NCBI RefSeq assembly: GCF_964204645.1 | Contig: NC_134026.1 | Span: forward strand, 20,108,650 to 20,168,649 | Source: Tubulanus polymorphus | Lineage: Eukaryota > Nemertea > Palaeonemertea > Tubulaniformes > Tubulanidae | Direction: 5' to 3' | DNA length: 60,000 nucleotides | Shown: positions 26,001-35,000 of the stretch, piece by piece | Position numbering within the stretch: position 1 is the stretch's first letter | Layout: each line of letters starts with the position of its first letter | Made by a program: the position numbers and the translations under genes | The notes under the pieces: model-generated | Told to the model about the DNA's origin: nothing | The model's database searches: none | What the model saw: the letters and a program-made list of their open reading frames with translations, nothing else

Positions 26001-29000
26001 TCAGCTACACCGATAGGACCGATTTTAGTATAGAATTCACAATCTTCGACAGCCACTTCGCTCATAGTTTGCCTCTAGTTTTGCACATATCAGTCAGACC
26101 ATCGGAGACCATCAAACCCAGAGTGACCTTGAATACTGGGCTCGTTCTGGTCGAAGGTCAATCGGCCAAAGTCACCAACGATAACTTGCAAATTGTCGAC
26201 AGAGACAACATCGATAACGTAGAAATTCTAGTGAAACCTGGAGGACTGAACTATGGAAATTTGTTCGTCAGCGGACAAAAGGCGTTCGTCTTCAATCCCC
26301 AGGATATAGCTCTGGGAAGGGTATACTATAGGCACGACGGAGGGAATTCCGTGCAAGATTACATGTTACTGCGTATCAGCGACGGAAGTCGGTCGATTCA
26401 AATCCGTTTCTACTTTCATATCATACCGATAGACGATACCCCGCCGATGCTGATCAGCGAGCGCGGCTTCGAGGTCAAACAAGGCGATACTCTGCAGATA
26501 GAGTCGGACATGCTTCAAGCTAAAGACGAGGATTCGCCGTCGTCCGATATCATGTACGCAGTAACGCAAGCGCCGGCGCACGGTAATATCGTCCGCAAGT
26601 ACCGCACGGGTTCCGTCGGCCAGAACGTCGGACACTTCCTCCAAGAAGAAATAAATCGCGGCTACATTTTCTACCAGCATAACGGTGATTCGGAAATCTA
26701 CGACACGTTTCACTTCACGCTGAGCGACCAGAACGTGCCGCCAAACGTTTCCCCTAAGCAAATGCTTCAAATCGACATAAAACCAGTGCTGGCAAAACCG
26801 CCGGTGAAGGTGGCCAATACCGTCAACGTTCTGGAAGTGTTGGAGACAGAAGTCGCCGTTTTTACTCGGGATAACCTAGCCTACGACGATCCCGATACAG
26901 ACGACGGGCACGTTATCTACACGGTTACGGTGCAGCCGTTTTTCCCTCCGGCAAAAGTGACCGTAGACTCCGGCCGGCTGATCAACACTCGCAATATGAG
27001 TATGTTGGTGAAAGACCCGTCGTTGCCGGCCATCACCGAATTCACGCAAGCCGAAGTAAACCATCTCCTGATCGCTTTCATGCCACCAGACGCGGATATA
27101 GGCACCGAACCGGCTGAAATTGTCTTCTACTATTCCCTTTCGGATAACACGGGCAACACGATAGCGCCTCAACCGTTCGTCGTGCGTGTACTACCAGTCA
27201 ATAACCAACCCCCTGAATTGAACACGAATACCGTGAAACTGAAAGAAGGTGCCCAGGTGACGATAACGCAGGCGGAGATCTCCGCGACGGATATCGACAC
27301 GAAATCGGAGGAATTGGAATTTGCGGTCGATGTTTTACCCAGACACGGGATGCTGAAGAAATATGGACAGAATATGATCAGGGGAGATAAATTCAATTTG
27401 ACTGATCTGGATAAAGGCGCCATGGTGTAAGCAAGACGTTTCTTATATTGAGATCATGCACTTATCAGCAGTGTCTACCTCCCTATTCCAAAAATACCAT
27501 GCCATTGAGTTTTTTTTTAAATATAAGAACAGCAATTTCACATTTGAATGAAAAGACTATTCAATCAGAATACTGTAGACCTCCAACATCATTGACACCC
27601 TTTTGCTGGGAAGTGAAATTATGAAAGTTTAAATCCCGAGACATGATTGGCTGGTATGATCAGCTGAAACGCTTAATAAGCCAATCATAGCCAATCAATT
27701 TCGCACAAAAATATACAATACAACGTCCATGTTTCACGCTACAACACCAAAAAGAGATATATATTCCAATTTTACCGCATTATCATCATTTTCCTAAATG
27801 CCGTTTTCTGTATCGTTTCAGATACTTTCACGATGGTTCAGATACCGAAGAAGACCAGTTCATGGTTAAAGTAAACGACGGGGTACATTTCATATCCAAA
27901 ATCGTTCCCGTCGACGTTACTTTGGTCGACGACCAGAAGCCGGTGATGAGGTCGTCGACGAGCGGCCCGATCATCGTGTCTGAAGGCGGCGAGATGGTCA
28001 TTTCGCCGGCGACGATCTCGGCCGCCGATCCCGATACGCCAGACGAGAAAATCACCTTCATCGTCGTGCGACCGCCTACGAAAGGCTCCATTTACAATTA
28101 CCGTTCGGAAGTGAACCGATTCACGCAGCGCGATGTCAAAGATGGCCGCATCAAGTACATGCACAGAAATGGCGACGTCGGTTACAATCCGGAATTCGAC
28201 GGGTTCAGTTTCGTGGTCACCGATAAACCGGGCGCTGCCACTACGTTCGACGAAGATTTTCCGTCTAATTTCATCAACATAACAATCTTGCCGGTGAACG
28301 ACAAAGCGCCGGAGGTCGTCGTGGAAAATCGACTAGTGGTGAAAGAAGGCGGCAAAGTGACGATCGCTCCGAACATTCTGACAGCAAACGACCAGGATTC
28401 GGAACCGATTCGTCTGCGATTCGAAGTTACGAAGAAACCCGAATGGGGCTTCATCGAGAATACGAAACCGGACAAAGGCTCGGAAATAAGTAACACCGGC
28501 AAACCGATTACCGAGTTCAGTCTGCAAGACATCGATGACGGAGCTATCAGGTACGTTCAGGCGAATCACCAGGGAGTTGAACCGCTACACGATATGATCG
28601 TTTTGAAAGTGAACGACGGGGATTTGTATTCCCCGGAGACCCTGTTACCCGTAAGCATTATCCCGCAGAACGACGAAAAACCGACTATTAACCTATCCGA
28701 TTTCGAAGTCGGCGAAGGCAAAGAGAAAATCATCGACATCGCGATGCTGAACGCTACCGATGCCGATTTGCCCGGCGATCGCTTGATGTTTTCGGTAGCT
28801 AGAAAACCTCGTCACGGCGACATCAAAATGATGATGCAGGTCGAAGGACGCTCGGAAGGGATGATACAAGTCCCGATGCACGATTTCACGCTGAGGGACC
28901 TGCAAAACCACATGGTGCTCATGTACCAACACGACGGATCGGAGAACTTCGACGATCGCTTCACGATCAGGGTCGACGACGGCCAGCACGTGACCAGACG

Positions 29001-32000
29001 TATTTGCAAAGTGAAAGTGCATTCGACGAACGACGAACGGCCGAATATCGTCAAGAACGCCGGGTTAAATTTAGAATATCGAGAAACCGCGTTCATTACG
29101 TCATCGGCGCTTTGGACGATGGATGTGGATAATCTAGACAGCGAATTGTGGTACGTGGTCATCCGAAAGCCGAAAAAGGGAATCTTGCAAAAGCGCGTTC
29201 CTATAGGTGAAGTTATCGCTCTTCGTCCCGGTTCCGAATTGAGCAAAACCGACAAGATATGGATCGAAATCGACCCGGGCGTGAATTTCACCCAAAGTGA
29301 CCTGCTCAACAACCGGATCAGGTACAACCATCTGGGCGGTTTGGACAAAATGTCCGGCGACAGTTTCGTCTTCAAAGTCACCGACGGAACCTACTCGACC
29401 CCGTACGAAACGTTCGAAATCAAAATCGAGAACTCGAAAATTTCCGAAATCGATTTACAGGTGAAAAACGCCAAGGTGAAAGAAAACGGACGCACGATCA
29501 TCGGTACCGATTCACTCAGCGCCTCCGACGGATCGGGGATGGCCAGTCGACTGCGGTTTTTCGTATGGAGGACGCCTTTGTACGGACAAATAGAGCTGGC
29601 CAACAGACGCGGTTTCGCTATCCGTAATTTCACGCAGTTAGACCTCGCATCGGCAAGACTGCTCTACTCGCATACGGCCGGCTCCTCGGAAAATGTCGAA
29701 GACTTCATGAAATTCACCATAACGAATGGATTTCAGACAAAAAACGGAACGCTCTACTTCCATATCATACCGAATGATAGAATTACGCCGACCTTGGACG
29801 TGAATCGACCTCTTCCGGTGAAACGCGGCGAGGAAAAGGTCATAACTCCGGCTTACCTGTCGGTGTACGACCCGGACACCGATGCCGGAAACGTATCGTA
29901 CTTCATCATGAAACATCCCGATCACGGCGAGATCTTGAATCGAGGATTACTGGTCATCAATAAATTCAACCAGTCCGACATCAAACTCGGCAACATTTTG
30001 TACAAGAGTTTCTCCTCGGACGCGATGATCGATCAGTTCTGGTTCATCGTCAGTGACAACAAACACATCGGTTTTCTCATAAACAACTCCCTACAGTTAG
30101 ACCCGGTACCGTTCAAGATTCTGCTCTCCAGCAAGGATATCCTTCCACCGAAACTCATCCGCAACAAGATGCCGACGATGCTGGAAACGTTCGATAGAGG
30201 TCGCGTCGGCTATCTGATCAACAATCGATTCTTGAAGACGATGACCTTCGACGGTAGCGGACCCGGCGATATCGTCTACACGCTTCTCGAGCGACCGATC
30301 TACGGCTATCTGGAAGACACCGTTACCAAACGTCGCCTGAGAAACAAGTTCACGCAGAAGGATTTGGACGCCGGGCGAATCCTGTACGTTATCAACGCCG
30401 ATCACCAGGTATCCAGAGACAACTTCCTGTTTGAAGTACACGACGCGAAAGGAAATACTATTCCCGCAGCAAGGTGAGTATCTCGTTCAAGACGTTGATC
30501 AATCAATCAAGCTTTCGGTCAGTTGGTTCGGAAAAGCATGTCAAAAACGAATCAAACTATATTCAAATTTCATATTATTTATTCATTATAGTCAATTATA
30601 TGTTATCTTTCCATTCCACCAACGAGCAATCAGTTTGAAATCAGAAGTTCTCATGCGTACAGACAGACTCACAATAGAATTGCCTATGACAAATGAAACC
30701 CCTTGATACATAGCTTTCCGAATAAGTTTCTTTTGTGGAATCGATTCTATGTGATGATCAATTCTATGCATGTTAATTCTTTTACATAATATAAATCTGA
30801 AATCTAAAGATAAATGATGATGCCATTTCCCTTGAAGCAAATGATCGAAAAGTATGGAATGCATCTTGTTCAACAACAATTTGCCGAATGAAAGTGCTAA
30901 TACGTTAATGATTCATTAGTCTTAATTATGCTACATCAAATCTAATATTCGATTATGCATGTTATGATTATGCCGTTAATCTCGTTTTCTTCCCGATGCT
31001 CGCAGATTCGAAATGCGCTGGCCGGTAATCGAATTCAGCCTGTCCGAATATACGGTTTGCGAAGATGTCGGCACGTTGTCGGTCGGCATTAAACGGACCG
31101 GAGCCGTCCACCAGTCGGCGTACATCAATGTCAGGGTTAAGGAAATGTCAGCGAAAATCGGCGTCGACATTGGCAACCAAGACTACGCCCAAATACAATT
31201 CGATCCCGGTATGATATATACATTACTTCGTTAATCCAATCAATTTCTATCTAAGAAATTGAGAAATTTATGTTAAAATCAGTTGAAAAATTTTCAAAAA
31301 GTCATTTTAATACAATTGCTTCTTGAAAAAGCCCTTTACCGGGAGGGATGACTACTAAATTGTTAAGAGTTATAGGGTAATAATATCAATTCAATAAAAA
31401 GTGCTGATGAACATTCTATCACAGTGAAATATATTGAATTACCATTGCTATTACCGTATTTTAACATAATCTTCGAACAAGTCCTAAACGTCTTTCAACT
31501 GAATTAAGAAATTCCGAAAAGTTTTTCACCATCGAAAATCGATTGTGGTAACATGTGCTTACGTGGGCTATTAGTGCTAACATCTGCTTCGGTGATTTTT
31601 TTTAGGTGTTACGATGGTTACTTGGAATATAAGAATTACCGAAGACTTCCTCGATGAAAGTGACGAACGATTCAAGCTACTTCTCAAATCCCCGGTCAAC
31701 GCGCTGATTGGCCAAGAAGACAAGTGCGTCATCATTATCATCAATAAAGATAAAGGTAATTGGAGGAGAATTGACCGAGGTGAAAAAACGATATGGATTT
31801 CGAAAATTGATTCTTCAGTACATAATAGTGATTTTTTCATCAATTTTCGTATGAATTCACCTCTTTGAAATGTATGAAGCGGAAAATAGAATCAGGGGGC
31901 TGAAGGAATTTCAAGAAGCTCTTTCATTTTACACGACGCGAACTTAGTTTTCTGTGAGAAAGGTCCGATATCAAACGACGCGAATGTGTTTATTTCAGAT

Positions 32001-35000
32001 GCTGGGAAATGCCCTCCCGTCCCTGGAATGGTCAATAAATACGGCGTTGTTCCCATTCGGAAAGACGTGTCAAATACGATAGACACACCTGAACGAATAC
32101 ATAGGGTAAGTACCAGAAACAACTGTGAGACAAATGCCAATATATTTGTATATGTAGAACTGATGAAAATTGCTAGGCATTATGTTATGTCAATGTACAA
32201 AATGATCGACACAGAACTGAAAATCTACGCGTTTTGATAAATCAAGCATAGATCTTCTCCGGTATTTACATCAAGGTGGATCTAACCGATTCTTGCTTTC
32301 CGTTCTAAATGGACGCTGACTCGGAGATCAGTTCAATCAAATTAGTCCATGAATGGATTTTAAAAACTCTAATCTCAAGACCCATTTGTCCATCAGCGGT
32401 TTTAATCAAACTCGTTTTCTGTGTTCCGCGGACGCTGTTTGTATATCATGTTAAGCCAGTGAGCATGTTTTATACATCCTCGCTTCCCAGTATTCCGAAG
32501 CTTACGCCAACACAATCAAGGGTCTGCGGCCAGGGTTTGTGCTGGCGTGAGCTTCGGTTTTATATGGATTTTAGACTGAATAAATTGCTATTATTACGAC
32601 TATAATTTTCAAATATTCAAGTGTTTATTCATTGAGATGTATGATTAAATTTAGAATTTCACTCTCAACAGTATCATTCCGTGTCCGGGTCGTATTCGAA
32701 CAACAAACTGCCGATTTCGCCTCTACATCAAAACGACGCCGGCACAAACGGCGACCGCCGCATGAAAAGTAAGACGACCGCTCTAGCGAAATGGAAGAAA
32801 GAGAAACGACGCCAGAAACGATTACGTAAGCGTAAGCAACGTCTACAAGTACAACGTAAACGTTTGGCGAAGAAGAACAAGCAGAAGAATAAAAAGACTA
32901 AGAAAAATGGAAAGAAGGGTTAGTCCGATTCAATGTGTCCCAGTTAGATTTGCTTGAATGGGATATGAATAATACGCTACGATGAAAAATGATATACACG
33001 AAAATGATATAGGCCTAATTTGTTCGTGTATTTCATAAAAGTCCAGACCTAACGCGTATCCCCAAGATAACAAGAAACTCAATAAAAAGCTAACAATAAA
33101 AAGAAACTCAAAAGAAGCTAACAATTTGCGTTTAGAAAAAATCTTACCTCATGTCTACAATAGATAGAAAATAGGTGTACACAAGTTCAAATGAACCTTG
33201 ACTTTTGATCGACAAAACCCCCATACACACACGATACAGTACTTAAAACTGGTTAATCGCCGCTCGAAAAAGCATGCAGATCATTTAACCTTTGATAAAT
33301 TAAATCCAACATTCCATGATTATCGATATATACATTTAGAAATTGGATTATGATAGTAAGCATTTCAGATGATAAATTTCACCCAAAATTATACCGATTG
33401 TCTCAATCGGTGTTTCATAAAATGATGATTCTGCATGCAAAAAACCTAGATAAAGGAAATGCACTTGTCTTTCCCATTATAGGAAAATCCAATAAGAGAA
33501 AAAAGGATCACTCTCTGTCGCAATCTCATAAGGATGGTCTAGACGTAGGAACTAATAGCGAAGCTAGTGAGACGAACGCGGGTAATGTACCGCGTAAGAC
33601 GAAAAAGAAAAAGATGAAAAAGAAGTTTAGCAACAACGACGACGCGGACGACGTCGAGAATAACGATGACAACGCCAGGGGATCTTCGCCCGGTGCTCGC
33701 CGGAAAAAAGGTCCGAAACGCGGGAAAAGACCCGGCAGGAAAGCGTACGGAGGTCGCGGCGGCGGAAAATGGAAGAAGAAAAACAAAGCGAAAAAGAACA
33801 ACAAAAACGGCGATAACGATCGCGGGGCTGGCGATGATTCTAGGCAGACTGAACAAGGTAAAGTGACGGTCGATATTCTGGTGAAGAGACTGTGAACTTT
33901 CTCAACCAGTCCCGACGTTTATATTGCCATAATTTATCACTGAAATTGACAAAAATAAAGATATCTTTTGATATCATAATCACACGTGAAAACTAGATGA
34001 GTAATAAATTTGGATCCCTGTTCTGTAGACCCTTAGTTAAGTGTACTCCCCTATTTTCCACGATGCTCAACATACGCTATATTCTATATTTTCAGTGAAT
34101 AGCGAACCTATACAAAATATCAAACGATACAGGAAACCTATTGATGAAGGTATGCAGATAGATCACACGGGTATGCAAGTTGATCAGTGGTCGTCCAGTT
34201 CGTCGGAAAGCTTCCAGAATTCCGACACGACCGATCTGGCAGCGGACGACAGCAGTATCGAGACAAAAAAGAAACCGGTCAATAGCGATGAAAATGCCGG
34301 TGCCTGGTCGCAGTTACCAGACGACATCAAAGAAAGTCTGAAAGAAAGTCACCAAACGATCGGCGAAATGCTCGAAAAGAAAGCGGCGGGCCAAGATCAA
34401 GGAGATATAAGGGTAAGTTCTCGTTCTAGGATTTCATCGATCTAGAAACTCGATGAAGAACTCTTCGGATCGCGAAGTATTAAGATATCCGTTGTTGATG
34501 TGAAAAAAAACGTCGCATTCCATCAGTTAGTTCTGTATTCTTCAATTAACTACGTCTTATGTGTTCTACAGTACGTGGATACGTGTAATTCCAACACGAA
34601 AGGCATGCTGCATCTCGACCCGGCGACAGACCGAGTCTATAAATGCGACGGCACCGATTGGCTTTCTCTGGAAGAGTATTTAGCCAGGGTGAATGCGGCG
34701 ACGACTAAGGCGCCGAATACCTCGGTATCCGACATAGATAAAGAACGGAAATCCGGAATTGATTGCGGAGAAGGTAATGACATGTGTCTGCATATATATG
34801 CTTTAAGAAGCAGAGACGGATACAACACGTATCTCTCAAATATAAGGATTTTCAAAGCAACACGACCGAAATACATATTCATATATCCTATGGACCGAAT
34901 GGAGTGCTAGTCTCGTTCCCTTTTAGAAATTCCGTAGAGGAGCCGTGAATTAACCGGCTGCAGAATAGATACAACGTCACGAGTAGTACTATATAAGTAA

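Noticed and set aside
28812-29381. Long minus-strand open frames inside exons 2 and 3 (for example 28812-29381, 25190-25624, 26366-26770).
   Set aside because: They are shadows of the strongly supported plus-strand CSPG coding sequence.
33350-33482. Open frame upstream of exon 8 considered as extra coding sequence.
   Set aside because: It lacks an acceptor that would join exon 7 in phase. The AG at 33481-33482 does so exactly and gives a protein-like continuation.
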